A DNA stretch of 64,000 nt from Caballeronia sordidicola (GTDB taxonomy: Bacteria > Pseudomonadota > Gammaproteobacteria > Burkholderiales > Burkholderiaceae), in contig NZ_MTHB01000110.1 in assembly GCF_002220365.1 (NCBI RefSeq), positions 186,001 through 250,000 on the forward strand, read 5' to 3'. How positions within the stretch are numbered: position 1 is the first letter of the stretch; every line of letters starts with the position of its first letter. Shown here in pieces: positions 18,385 through 27,780 of the stretch. The notes under the pieces were generated by a model that made no database searches, was not told the origin of the DNA, and worked only from the letters and a program-made list of their open reading frames with translations. The translations under genes and the position numbers were made by a program.

Positions 18385-19278
18385 TCAGCGAGTTGCCATC
18401 AGGTGCTCGATCAGTCGCGCCGCCGGCAGCGTCAGGGCCGCGCGATCACGTACGCAAATGACGAAGCGCCGCTCGGCCCAGGCTTCGGCCAGCGGAATCA
18501 CTTCAAGCCCGTACTGCTGCCTGACCTGAGGGTTGACCGCTTCGCGAGGCAGGATCGCTACAGCGAGTCCCGCCTGGATGAATCTATAGGCTGCATCGAA
18601 AGTCGATACGTACGCCCGGTAGCTAAGCTCTCTCCCCTTCTCCGCAGCAATGCGCTGCATCAGGGCGTTCACGGACGCGTTCGACGATAGCCCGAGGTGG
18701 TTCAGATCGAGCGTCTGCACGAAGCCGATGGCCGGCGCCCCCGCCAGGGGATGGTCCTTCGGAACCACCAGGGCAAGATGGTCCGAGCGATACGTCGTCA
18801 CATCGAGTTCACGGGTGGAGACGAAATCGCGGCAGATACCAATATCGGCTGCGCCCTCTTCCAGTCCCCGGACGATGTCAGCGCTCGTACGCTCTTCAAC
18901 GTCGACGCGCACACCCGGGTTCGCTTGCAGGAATCTGGAGAGCACTTCCGGAAGAAACTCAACCATTGACGACACGTTCGCCAGCACGCGCACATGTCCG
19001 CGGCCGCCCGCGGCGTATTCACTTAGCTCAGCTTGCAGGCGCTCGTGGTCAAGCATGATGAGGCGCGCGTGCTTGAGCAGCGCCTCGCCCGCTGCGGTCG
19101 CCCTGACGCCGCGCTGGCTGCGCGACAGCAATGCCGTACCGACCAATGTTTCCAGGTCCGCTAACCGCTTGCTGACAGCCGAAGGCGCGATGAATTCGCG
19201 CTCGGCTGCGCGCGCGATGGTCCCTTCTTCGCATACCGCGATGAAAAGTCGAAGACTCATTTGGTCGATTTGCCACAT
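18385..19278 (-). CDS. LysR-family regulator
   Basis: A 297-residue LysR regulator (MSLRLFIAVCEEGTIARAAEREFIAPSAVSKRLADLE as helix-turn-helix). The effector domain resembles that of CysB/CbbR-like proteins (HVRVLANVSSMVEFLPEVL, DIGICRDFVSTREL). The ATG at 19278 starts MWQIDQMSL; an upstream reading to 19374 adds a non-homologous leader. It sits between the asparaginase genes and the HMG-CoA-lyase operon, all on the minus strand, so it could control either. No divergent partner exists. Confidence 0.85.
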   Translation of the reverse strand: MWQIDQMSLRLFIAVCEEGTIARAAEREFIAPSAVSKRLADLETLVGTALLSRSQRGVRATAAGEALLKHARLIMLDHERLQAELSEYAAGGRGHVRVLANVSSMVEFLPEVLSRFLQANPGVRVDVEERTSADIVRGLEEGAADIGICRDFVSTRELDVTTYRSDHLALVVPKDHPLAGAPAIGFVQTLDLNHLGLSSNASVNALMQRIAAEKGRELSYRAYVSTFDAAYRFIQAGLAVAILPREAVNPQVRQQYGLEVIPLAEAWAERRFVICVRDRAALTLPAARLIEHLMATR

Positions 19279-19384
19279 GGTTGAGCGCCGGGAGTCAAGG
19301 AACCCAGTTTGCACCAGCTTGAGCGTATTGACCGCTGGGATGTACCCGATCTTTCGGCCGCCAAGTCGTAGCACAGAGGCCGAA

Positions 19385-20422
19385 TCAATACGTCAAAAAG
19401 GCATTCTGAAGTTTTCGTGTGCAATGCTTTCCGGTAAGCGCGAGCATCATCAGGATGCGCGCCTTGTGCGGAACCTGATCGTCCGTTACCAGCCAGTCAT
19501 AGCGATCATCGGGCTGTGCGGCGTTGCGGATGACCACGCCGCTTCCCGTGCGCGAACCTCGGACGACGTGAACACCACGCGCTCTCGCATTGACGAGCGA
19601 AGCCACTACCGAGGTCGCCACGTTGCCGTTGCCGGTCCCCGCATAGATGAGCGCCTTCACACCTGAGTCGAGCATGGCGCGCACCATGGCGTCGTTCATG
19701 CCGCCGTGCGCATAGAGGATACCGACCTCCGGCAGCGCGTCGATCTCGTCGATCGACCATTCGCTTTGCACTGTATGCCGACGCGCCGGCAGTCGATAAA
19801 AGACCGGCTTGCCCTCGACGATATATCCCAAGGGACCGTACGGCGAGCTGAACGCCTCCTGCTTGAACGTATTGGTCTTCGCAACATCACGCGCGGTGTG
19901 AATCTCATCGTTTGCAACGACGAGCGTGCCTTTTCCGTGAGCTGACTCACTCGCCGCCACGACGATCGCGTTGTACAGGTTAAGCGGTCCGTCCGAACTG
20001 AGCGCGGAGGGAGGACGCATTGCGCCCACCACGACTACCGGCTTCGTGCTTTTGAGCGTCAGATGAAGGAAATAAGCGGTTTCGTCGATGGTATCGGTGC
20101 CGTGCGTGATGACAACGCCATCCACGTCATCCCGTTTCAGCAGCGTTGAGATTCGCTTGCCCAACTGCAGCAATTGTCCATTGCCGAAATTCTCCGAGCC
20201 GCACTGAAATAGCTGCTCCGCGCTGATGTCGGCAATCGATGCCGCGGCAGGCAGACCGTCAAGAATCTGGTCGACGGACAGCACGGAGCAGTCATACGCG
20301 GACGTGTTGACTGGCGACGCGCCACGGCCCGCTATCGTGCCGCCTGTGCCAATCAGTACGATCCGCGCTTTCGGCGGAGCAGCAGGGCCAATTACGCCCG
20401 CGCCAGGAACAGGGACGTCCAT
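19385..20422 (-). CDS. L-asparaginase/glutaminase (type II family, no signal peptide)
   Basis: A 345-residue asparaginase that hydrolyses asparagine, and possibly glutamine, to the acid and ammonia. The nucleophile threonine is T29 in GTGGTIAG. The second catalytic motif is HGTDTIDE (Thr109, Asp110), with the proton-relay lysine expected in the STKPVVVVGAMRPP region. A 20-residue Pro/Gly-rich leader replaces a normal signal peptide, so the enzyme may be cytoplasmic despite its type II sequence. The start lies 6 bases after the stop of the binding-protein gene; a GTG at 20428 overlaps that stop. The two genes are cotranscribed. Confidence 0.88.
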   Translation of the reverse strand: MDVPVPGAGVIGPAAPPKARIVLIGTGGTIAGRGASPVNTSAYDCSVLSVDQILDGLPAAASIADISAEQLFQCGSENFGNGQLLQLGKRISTLLKRDDVDGVVITHGTDTIDETAYFLHLTLKSTKPVVVVGAMRPPSALSSDGPLNLYNAIVVAASESAHGKGTLVVANDEIHTARDVAKTNTFKQEAFSSPYGPLGYIVEGKPVFYRLPARRHTVQSEWSIDEIDALPEVGILYAHGGMNDAMVRAMLDSGVKALIYAGTGNGNVATSVVASLVNARARGVHVVRGSRTGSGVVIRNAAQPDDRYDWLVTDDQVPHKARILMMLALTGKHCTRKLQNAFLTY

Positions 20423-20427
20423 GAGCA

Positions 20428-21573
20428 CTACATCTTCACGACGGTGAGCAGCGTCTGCTTGCCGCGCTTGTAGTCATACAGGGAGATCGCGCCTTGTTTC
20501 AGATCGCCGTGAGCGTCGAACTGCGTGCGGCCCAGCACGCCGACGAAATTTGCGCTTGGCATCGCTGCAAGGATGTCCGAGGCTTTGATCGAGTTGGCGC
20601 GCTTCATTGCGTCGACGATGATGTACACCGCGTCATAGGCGAACGGGGCATTGAGCTGTACGTGCTGATGAAAGCGTGCTTCGTAGCGTTGCTCGAAAGC
20701 GGGACCATTCGGCATTTTCTCAAGCGGCATGCCGGCGATCGAGCACACGACGTTGTCTGCAGCATCACCGGCCAGTTTCGCGAGCGAATCGGCGCACAGG
20801 CCGTCACCGCCGAGCACGCGTGCTGCAATGGCGAGCTGTTGCGCCTGCTTCGCGAACGGACCGCCCGTGGCGTCCATTCCCCCGTACATGATGATGTCTG
20901 GATGCTCGCCCTTGATCTTGGTGAGAATCGAGCGGAAGTCGACTGCCTTGTCGTTGGTTGCATCGTGTGAGAGCACGGTCAACCCGTCCGCCTTCGCCTG
21001 CTTTTCAAATTCATTGGCGAGTCCCTGGCCGTATGCCGTCGCGTCGTCCACGATCGCCACCGATTTCGCCCCGAGCGTCTTCTTCGCATAGTCGGCCAGC
21101 GCCGGACCCTGCTGGGCGTCGGTTGCAACAACCCGGTAGGTGGTCTTGAAGCCTTGTTGCGTATAAACCGGATTGGTCGCTGAAGGAGAGACCTCGACCA
21201 CACCTGCGTCGCTGTAGATCTTCGACGCAGGGATAGTGGTCCCCGAATTCATGTGGCCAACCACGGCGACGACCTGGTCGTCGACCAGCTTCTGCGCCAC
21301 CTGCGTGCCCTGGCGCGGGTCCGACGCGTCGTCTTGTGCATCGAGCTCCAGCGTGACCTTCTGGCCGTTGACCACGAGACCCTTCGCGTTGATTTCCTCC
21401 ACTGCCAGCCGGGCGCCGTTCTCGGTGTCCTTTCCCCACTCGGCATTTGCGCCGGTCAACGGCGCGGCATGTCCAATTTTGACAACTTCGTCTGCGAATG
21501 CGCTGGCCGAGCCGAGCATGATCAGACTTACTCCGATATTGGCGCATAGCGCGCAGTGAAATCTAGCCGACAT
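20428..21573 (-). CDS. Branched-chain-amino-acid-type ABC substrate-binding protein (LivK family), orphan
   Basis: A 381-residue periplasmic binding protein with a signal peptide ending near ASAFA-DEVVKIGHAAPLTGANAEWGKD. Family features include GHMNSGTTIPASKIYSDAGVVEVSPSATNP (given here as overlapping short motifs GHMNSG and SPSATNP) and the YGQGLANEFEKQAK region. The ATG at 21573 follows AGGAGAG. No permease or ATPase genes accompany it; the only partner is the asparaginase downstream. It may supply ligand to Liv components encoded elsewhere or present asparagine or glutamine for uptake. That role is inferred from context only. Confidence 0.87.
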   Translation of the reverse strand: MSARFHCALCANIGVSLIMLGSASAFADEVVKIGHAAPLTGANAEWGKDTENGARLAVEEINAKGLVVNGQKVTLELDAQDDASDPRQGTQVAQKLVDDQVVAVVGHMNSGTTIPASKIYSDAGVVEVSPSATNPVYTQQGFKTTYRVVATDAQQGPALADYAKKTLGAKSVAIVDDATAYGQGLANEFEKQAKADGLTVLSHDATNDKAVDFRSILTKIKGEHPDIIMYGGMDATGGPFAKQAQQLAIAARVLGGDGLCADSLAKLAGDAADNVVCSIAGMPLEKMPNGPAFEQRYEARFHQHVQLNAPFAYDAVYIIVDAMKRANSIKASDILAAMPSANFVGVLGRTQFDAHGDLKQGAISLYDYKRGKQTLLTVVKM

Positions 21574-21782
21574 GAGACTCTCCTGGTTATGCAGCTTGCT
21601 GGACGATGGTGCACTGGCGCTTGCCAGTGATCGATTGCGGGCAGGTGACAGGAGCGACTTTAGTGACGAAAAAATGGCCGGCATTGCACCGACTCGCAAA
21701 AAAATAGAAGAAATGCGACATGGCGGCCAAGCGCATTTTTTGGCTTATATACTCAGGTTCACCAACGCCCTGCGGGAACGTC

Positions 21783-22868
21783 ATGGCACGCGAAAAACCA
21801 CTGCACGATGGCCGGGAGCCGTCCCTTGGCCGCGATCTCGTCGATCGGCTCGATCGCGCCAGCGTCAAACGAGAGGGCAAGGCGTCCCGCTCGGGGGCCG
21901 AACTCAACATCGGATTTCTTCTCTGGCCCACTTTCCCGCTGCTTTCGCTGGCGGGCTTCTGCGATGCGTTGCGCCATGCAGCCGATCTCGGCGACCAGAG
22001 CCGTCCGCTGCGTTGCGCATGGACACTGCTCGGCATGGCCGATGAAACCGCGGAAGCGAGCTGCGGTGTGACCGTGCCGGTGCACGCGGTACAAGGCTCG
22101 CCGCGGCAATTCGATTACCTCGTTGTGATTGGTGGCCTTTTGCCGAAACTTGAACAGGTCGACCGGCGCTACTGGGACTATTTGCGCGAGGCCGACGCCG
22201 AAGGTGTGCCGTTGATCGGCATGTGCACGGGCAGTTTCGTGCTGGCGAAAGCCGGCTTGATGCAGGACCGGGTTGCTTGTGTCCACGCGTTCCACCTGGA
22301 GGACTACAAGACCATGTTCCCGGACCTGCGGGTCATCGCCAATTCAGATTATCTGATCGACGGCAACCGCATTACGTGCGCCGGCGGCGTGTCCGTCCTC
22401 GAGTTGGCCACGCGTTTGATCAGCTTGCATTGCGGCTCGGACAGAGCCTCCAAGGTGATTCATCAAATGACAGTCAGCCGTCACGGCGGCACGTCGTTCG
22501 TCGAGCGCCGTAAGGCACTGGGCTATCTGGCAGTCGGTGATTTGCTGGTACGGCACGCGATTGTGCTGATGGAAGAAAACCTGGAGGCGCCGCTCAACGT
22601 CGCGGTAATCGCGAAGATGACCGGTACGAGCGTCAGGCAACTCGAACGCAACTTCCTGACTGAAATGGGGGTATCTCCCAAGGAGTTTTACCGGACGATG
22701 CGGCTTCGATACGCGCGCTGGCTACTACTCAATACGGAAAAACGTATCACGGTCATTGCCTATGAATGCGGTTTTGCCGACTCCGCACACTTCATCCGCG
22801 GCTTCAAGGAAGTCTACGGCGTGACGCCCGGCCGGCTCAGGATCTCACTGGAAGAACGTCTGTCCTGA
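21783..22868 (+). CDS. GlxA-type AraC regulator with DJ-1/PfpI domain
   Basis: A 361-residue regulator. Residues about 40-210 form a DJ-1/PfpI-like amidotransferase-fold domain (IGFLLWPTFPLLSLAGFCDALR, then PLIGMCTGSFVLAKAGLM with the nucleophile-elbow cysteine kept). Two AraC helix-turn-helices fill the C terminus (VAVIAKMTGTSVRQLERNF and ITVIAYECGFADSAHFIRGFKE). GlxA/ArgR-like proteins control amino acid and quaternary amine catabolism. It is divergent from the binding-protein/asparaginase genes, so it is the probable activator of that operon. The ATG at 21783 is preferred over 21720. Confidence 0.87.
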   Translation: MAREKPLHDGREPSLGRDLVDRLDRASVKREGKASRSGAELNIGFLLWPTFPLLSLAGFCDALRHAADLGDQSRPLRCAWTLLGMADETAEASCGVTVPVHAVQGSPRQFDYLVVIGGLLPKLEQVDRRYWDYLREADAEGVPLIGMCTGSFVLAKAGLMQDRVACVHAFHLEDYKTMFPDLRVIANSDYLIDGNRITCAGGVSVLELATRLISLHCGSDRASKVIHQMTVSRHGGTSFVERRKALGYLAVGDLLVRHAIVLMEENLEAPLNVAVIAKMTGTSVRQLERNFLTEMGVSPKEFYRTMRLRYARWLLLNTEKRITVIAYECGFADSAHFIRGFKEVYGVTPGRLRISLEERLS

Positions 22869-22911
22869 CATGCGGGGAACATGGCGGCATGTCTACGATG
22901 TGACAGACCCT

Positions 22912-23841
22912 TCATTGACCGGAAAGATCGAGGTACTTTCTAAGAACCAGCAGTGAAATAAGCTTTTCCCGCCGCGTGTCGAGAAACTGCATGGCGTACT
23001 GATTGGCATTTTTAATTATCGCCATCGCCTTGTCTGTATGCTTAACGTAATAATTTATTTTATCTTCCAAATCCGAAAATTCATCGTCCAGCAGTACATA
23101 GTGATGGTCGGGGATTAAGGAGCCTTCCATAAACCAGCTTTCCACTCGCGGCTTGCGCATAAAGCAAACGGAGTTCGAGAGCATGATCCATTTCAAGTTG
23201 GTCGCGACGTCATTACCTTCCAGACTGATCACGAACTTGTACTTCAGCTGGTCAGCGATACTCATATAAGGTCGATGACCGCGTTGCCCCTTTCTGGCGT
23301 CATCAGTGTCGCCAATATCGGCTATGGGTGAGCCGTGATACTTGGCGACGAATGCTTTTCTGTGTTCCTGGTAGCAGGCCCCCCGAAAAACGGCCATGTC
23401 AAGTTTGCTTTCGAATGATCGCGTATCTTCAATAAAATTGAAGTGCCTCATTTTGTCCAGCTTCAATATGACAGAATTTTCATTGGCTTCATTAAGGGGC
23501 CTGGTTTTAAGAAGCGTAGGCTCGTCTACCGTTTCTTTAATGTCCTTGAACACGTAGTTGAATTTTACGGAGCGCGCGAAGTATCGGGATATTTCTTTGA
23601 AATCATAGTAATAGGCGCTTGGATTGCCGCGCAAAGGTAGCGCGCTGCTGCGGCTCGCCGTTTCGTTCAGGACGAATTGCTGCTCAAGTTTATTATAATA
23701 ATTGGCACGCGAGCGAATATAACTCCATTGCTGTTCGTCCAGATTCCTGAACATGCGGTCATATCTTTTTTCAAAAATCAACGATGGAAACAGATCGAAA
23801 ATAACATTTTTTGCGTAAAATTTTAATTTTCTGGCATGCAT
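22912..23841 (-). CDS. Glycosyltransferase family 90-like (CAP10/LPS-modifying) protein
   Basis: A 309-residue protein matching the CAP10/GT90 group that transfers sugars to lipopolysaccharide, capsule or protein glycans. Diagnostic parts are DMAVFRGACYQEHRKAFV, the core YKFVISLEGNDVATNLKWIM, then PRVESWFMEG and DHHYVLLDDEFSDLEDKI. There is no signal peptide or membrane helix. The gene and its flanks are clearly richer in A and T than the rest of the window, and codon choice differs from neighbours. It has no cell-surface genes beside it. Horizontal acquisition is likely. Confidence 0.75.
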   Translation of the reverse strand: MHARKLKFYAKNVIFDLFPSLIFEKRYDRMFRNLDEQQWSYIRSRANYYNKLEQQFVLNETASRSSALPLRGNPSAYYYDFKEISRYFARSVKFNYVFKDIKETVDEPTLLKTRPLNEANENSVILKLDKMRHFNFIEDTRSFESKLDMAVFRGACYQEHRKAFVAKYHGSPIADIGDTDDARKGQRGHRPYMSIADQLKYKFVISLEGNDVATNLKWIMLSNSVCFMRKPRVESWFMEGSLIPDHHYVLLDDEFSDLEDKINYYVKHTDKAMAIIKNANQYAMQFLDTRREKLISLLVLRKYLDLSGQ

Positions 23842-24373
23842 AAATCTGACTCAATCTTTTAATGGGGCGCTAAAATTTCACCAAAAATGATTTGAAGCAC
23901 TTGCGGGCAGGGCAACCATCATTCTTCAAAAACTCATCACCTTTGGGTCACACCGAAATGCTCTTCAGCAGTTGCTTTGCAGTGGTTGCGTTACAGCGCT
24001 CACGTGCAAAAAGCGGATTGCCAGACAGTAGTACATTGAACGGGCGGAACAGTTGTTGCATGGAGCGGAACACACGGGCAGCGGGAGTAGTGTACCTGTT
24101 ACCATTCTTTCGACAATATAGTCAACCGCTTTCGGGTGTTGGAGGTCGAGTTCGATCCGTGGCGACTACTGAAGGTTGTCGACCCACTGCTCAAGTTGTG
24201 CTGCATGCGAGCTAACGCTTGCGGACCTTGGTAAGTGGTCAGTCATGCTAATTATGTGCTTCAATCCAATATGCAAATCCACGACGGTGAGACAAGGCGT
24301 CCACGTCATCCGGCATTTCCTTGCAAGTGGCAAGGGACCGCCAGGGAGAGATCCCGCCTGACCCACGATCTAC
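23842..24373. other. AT-rich intergenic region upstream of the glycosyltransferase
   Basis: About 530 bases contain no gene I can support. The part next to the glycosyltransferase start is rich in A and T and should hold its promoter. Short open frames on both strands lack ribosome sites and recognisable protein. The composition returns to the normal GC level near the LysR gene at 24374. Confidence 0.5.
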
Positions 24374-25303
24374 CTAGTTCGACGTCAGGTTGGCCGCAGT
24401 AAAGGCAGACCGCAACCACGCCTCAAATGTCGCCGCTGCTTGCGAGCTGGATTGATAACCTCTCGATCGAACCAGGTAGTAGGACGTCACTTCTATGCTG
24501 AACTGAGCGTCATTGAATGGCGCAATAAGCCGCCCGTCATTCAATTCTTCTGCCGCCAGAAGTTCGCTTTCGAGTACGACGCCCAGCCCGTCGACCGCAG
24601 CCTCGATCGCCATGACCGACCGATCGAGCCAGAGTTCGTTGTCCGGCCGGACTTCCTCGCCGCAAACCCGCCGCAAGTACTCCGACCACGTCAGCCCATT
24701 GGACGAGTGGATCAAGGTCGCGCGCAAAAGGTCCTGTGGCGTGCGCAGCGCGAGCGTGGCCGCCAGGGCGGGGCTGCACAACGGGCGCAGTCGCTCCAGC
24801 AGCAAGGGCTCGACATCGAGTTTTGAGGTATTCGGATGCCCGTAAGCGATCGCAATATCGAATCGAGTGGTGTCGAGGTCATCGTGATCTGACAGCGTGG
24901 ATAACCGGATCCTGACCTCCGGGTTGGCGCGCAGGAATTCCGGAAGCCTGGGTTGCAGCCACTTGGCGGCGAAACTTGGACCCGATGCAACCACCAGATA
25001 ACCGCGCTGTGACTGCGGCGCGACCAGGTTGGTGGCTTCGGCGATCACCCCGAATGCGTGTTCAAGCTCGCGGGCGTACGTGCGCCCCGCAGCCGTCAGC
25101 GCGGCTCGCCCCGGATGCCGCTGAAACAACGGCATGCCCAGGAAATCCTCGAGTTGCTGGATGTGATGACTGACGGCCGATGGTGTGACCGCAAGCTCTT
25201 GCGCACCAAGCGCGAAGCTTCCCCGTCGTGCCGCGGCTTCGAACGCAAGGAGTGCCTTGAGCGGCGGCAGGCGGGATTTCGTCATGCTTCTACTTGAGCT
25301 CAT
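24374..25303 (-). CDS. GcvA-like LysR regulator
   Basis: A 309-residue LysR protein of the GcvA/AmpR subgroup (LPPLKALLAFEAAARRGSFALGAQELAVTPSAVSHHIQQLE, then GMPLFQRHPGRAALTAAGRTYA). The effector domain contains DTTRFDIAIAYGHPN. It is divergent from the dialkylglycine decarboxylase-like gene across 194 bases. The characterised Burkholderia decarboxylase gene dgdA is controlled by the LysR protein DgdR, so this is the likely regulator of the decarboxylase/ABC operon. A second in-frame ATG exists at 25285. Confidence 0.86.
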   Translation of the reverse strand: MSSSRSMTKSRLPPLKALLAFEAAARRGSFALGAQELAVTPSAVSHHIQQLEDFLGMPLFQRHPGRAALTAAGRTYARELEHAFGVIAEATNLVAPQSQRGYLVVASGPSFAAKWLQPRLPEFLRANPEVRIRLSTLSDHDDLDTTRFDIAIAYGHPNTSKLDVEPLLLERLRPLCSPALAATLALRTPQDLLRATLIHSSNGLTWSEYLRRVCGEEVRPDNELWLDRSVMAIEAAVDGLGVVLESELLAAEELNDGRLIAPFNDAQFSIEVTSYYLVRSRGYQSSSQAAATFEAWLRSAFTAANLTSN

Positions 25304-25497
25304 TTGACGGGGTGCTGAGTTATATGCGTTGGCGCGGACATTTTCGCCTCCCTATGATCTTTTCTGACGGCCGCCAGCCAAAGCAAGCCGTATGCCAAAT
25401 AGTGCACGTCGACGAGCATGACGCGGTGGCGACCGTTCGACGATGGGCCAGCGATCAGATCCGGCCATGAACAGCCAACGAGCCAACGGAGTGAACG

Positions 25498-26820
25498 ATG
25501 AAAGAAGGACTTCTGCAAGCATCCAGGGACTATTTGGTCAGATACGGCGGCGACGCCTTCCCGAACCTGTTCACATCTGCCAAGGGCACTATCGTAAAGG
25601 ATAGTAACGGACGCGAGTACCTGGACTTCACATCAGGGCAGATGTGCGCCACGATCGGGCACAACCATCCTGCGATAGTCGAAGCCGTTCACCGGGCAGG
25701 CGAGAAGGCCTTCCACATGTTCAGCGGCATGATCCCCGAGGTCGTGGCCGAACTCGGGCAGACGCTTGCACGTGACTGGTTGCCCGGCGACATCAAGAAG
25801 ACGATCTTCATCAATACCGGCTCCGAGGCCACCGAGGTCGCGCTGCGCATGGCCAAGATGTATACCGACGGCTATGAAGTCCTGGCGCTGGGCGGCTCCT
25901 GGCATGGCATCACGGGCGGCGCGAGTACAGTGTCTTTCGCGAGCGACCGCAAGGGTTATGGCGTACCGGCACCCGGCGTTTTCCTGATTCCCGAGCCGAA
26001 TTCGTATCGACCGTACATTCAGGCGGCAACACCGGAAGAAGCGGCGCTGGCAAACCTGAACCTGGCGTTGAGGATGTTCGACATGCAGTCGAGCGGGCGC
26101 GGTGCGGCGATCATTGTCGAGCCCATCATTAGCGCAGGGGGCGTCCTGGTGCCACCGAAGTCGTTCATGCAGGCACTCAGAAAGGCGGCGGACGACCGAG
26201 GCATGCTGCTCATTTTCGATGAAGCGCAAACCGCGTTTGGCCGGATCGGAACGCGTACCGGATCCGAATTCTTCGGTGTGGTTCCCGACATCATGACCAT
26301 GTCAAAAACGCTCGGTGGCGGCTTGCCGCTTGCCGCGGTATCGACGACCGCAAAGATCGAAGAAGTCCTCCATCAGAAGCACTTCACGTTTTACACCAGC
26401 CACGTTTCGGACCCGCTCACAGCGGAAGTGGGACTGGCCGTGTTGAAGGTGATCAAGGAAGAAAACCTCATTGCGCGTGCGAATGAAATGGGGGGCTATC
26501 TGCGCCGCCGCTTCGAAGAATTGCAGCAGCGCTATGAGGTCATCGGCGACATCCGGGGCGCGGGTCTCCTGCTTGGCGTCGAACTGGTGACCGACCGCGC
26601 ATCGCGCAACCCGGCCCACGAGCTCGGCGCAATGACGACCCGGAAATGCTTTGAAAACGGTCTCAGCATGAATATTCGCCGTCGTCCGGAACGCGGCTCC
26701 GTGTGGCGCATCGCACCTCCGCTGACGGTTTCAACGGACGAGATCGATCGCGCGGTGGACATCCTCGACAAGGCATTGCGCGACAGTCTGCACGAAACAG
26801 CGGTAGCGAAAGCCGCCTGA
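25498..26820 (+). CDS. 2,2-dialkylglycine decarboxylase-like class III PLP enzyme
   Basis: A 440-residue class III aminotransferase-fold enzyme closely resembling dialkylglycine decarboxylase (DgdA), which decarboxylates 2,2-dialkylglycines such as 2-aminoisobutyrate and transfers the amino group to pyruvate. The PLP lysine is K270 in SKTLGGGLPL and the pyridine-N aspartate is D241 in DEAQ. The residues that set DGD specificity appear conserved: Gln48-Met49 (SGQM), Ser76 (FSGM), Trp135 (SWHG) and the Arg in WRIAPPLT. The ATG follows GGAG. It heads an operon with a full amino acid ABC importer. A different class III aminotransferase is possible but less likely. Confidence 0.82.
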   Translation: MKEGLLQASRDYLVRYGGDAFPNLFTSAKGTIVKDSNGREYLDFTSGQMCATIGHNHPAIVEAVHRAGEKAFHMFSGMIPEVVAELGQTLARDWLPGDIKKTIFINTGSEATEVALRMAKMYTDGYEVLALGGSWHGITGGASTVSFASDRKGYGVPAPGVFLIPEPNSYRPYIQAATPEEAALANLNLALRMFDMQSSGRGAAIIVEPIISAGGVLVPPKSFMQALRKAADDRGMLLIFDEAQTAFGRIGTRTGSEFFGVVPDIMTMSKTLGGGLPLAAVSTTAKIEEVLHQKHFTFYTSHVSDPLTAEVGLAVLKVIKEENLIARANEMGGYLRRRFEELQQRYEVIGDIRGAGLLLGVELVTDRASRNPAHELGAMTTRKCFENGLSMNIRRRPERGSVWRIAPPLTVSTDEIDRAVDILDKALRDSLHETAVAKAA

Positions 26821-26871
26821 CATTGGGCATGGGTGCGAGTAAGGAACGGATTTTTCAACGTTGAGGAAACC

Positions 26872-27780
26872 ATGAAGCAGATTGCGGCGAGACATTGGCT
26901 GTTCATTGCGGCCATTAGTGGGTTTGGACTTACTGCGCCCGCAGCGCACGCGGAAAGTTCAACACTGGAAAAAATCCGTTCCTCCAATACGCTTACGCTT
27001 GGCTATCGCGAGTCATCTATTCCTTTTTCTTTTCTTGGCGCCGGGCAAAAGCCGGTCGGCTTTTCGCTAGACCTGTGCGCGGCAATCGCGGAAAAAGTGA
27101 AGGCGGATCTGAAGCTGCCGAAGCTGAACGTGGCTTATCTGGCGGTTAGCGCAGCCAACCGAATACCGCTCCTGCAAAACGGCACGATCGACATTGAATG
27201 CGGAAGCACGACCAACACAGCCGAACGCCAGCAGCAGGTCGGATTTTCGGTCGCCACGTTTGCCGGCGGGCCGACCTGGCTGACCACGTCATCGTCGGGA
27301 ATCACCGATGTGAAAGGGCTTCAGGGCAAGACCGTCGTACTGACGCAGGGGTCGCTTAACCTGGGTCTTGCCATGAAGATCAATACCGATCTCAAGCTCA
27401 ACATGACGATCCTTCAATCGAAGGAACAAGCAGAGTCTCTCCTGTTGCTGCGCACAGGACGCGCGTCGGCATGGTTTGAAGACAACATTCTGGAAGCGGG
27501 TCTGGTGGCGGGATCGCCTGACCCCAAGGCATTCCGATATCTGCCGGATGCAGGCGTTCAGGTCTATTACTACGGCCTGATGATTCCAAAGAACGACCCG
27601 GGATTCAAGTCGCTGGTAGACGGTGCCTTAAGTGCCCAAATGGCGTCCGGGGAATTTTCAAAGACTTACGCCAAGTGGTTCACGCAACCCATTCCGCCCC
27701 ACGGACAGAACCTTTCGCTACCGATGAACGAAGCGCTCAAGGCGCGAGTGGCAGCGCCTAGCGATTCTCTTACGCAGTAG
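26872..27780 (+). CDS. Polar amino acid ABC transporter, substrate-binding protein (GltI-like)
   Basis: A 302-residue periplasmic binding protein of the GltI family (glutamate/aspartate type). The signal peptide ends at AAHA-ES, and the mature part begins LEKIRSSNTLTLGYRESSIPFSFLG. IDIECGSTTNTAERQQQVGFS is the usual ligand-pocket region. The ATG at 26872 follows GAGGAAA. It lies 51 bases after the decarboxylase and is followed by two permeases and an ATPase, making a complete importer. The ligand is probably an amino acid that the decarboxylase uses or that serves as its amino donor. Confidence 0.9.
   Translation: MKQIAARHWLFIAAISGFGLTAPAAHAESSTLEKIRSSNTLTLGYRESSIPFSFLGAGQKPVGFSLDLCAAIAEKVKADLKLPKLNVAYLAVSAANRIPLLQNGTIDIECGSTTNTAERQQQVGFSVATFAGGPTWLTTSSSGITDVKGLQGKTVVLTQGSLNLGLAMKINTDLKLNMTILQSKEQAESLLLLRTGRASAWFEDNILEAGLVAGSPDPKAFRYLPDAGVQVYYYGLMIPKNDPGFKSLVDGALSAQMASGEFSKTYAKWFTQPIPPHGQNLSLPMNEALKARVAAPSDSLTQ

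Noticed and set aside
23892-24366. Short frames in the AT-rich gap
   Set aside because: No ribosome site, no known domain and no consistent codon pattern.
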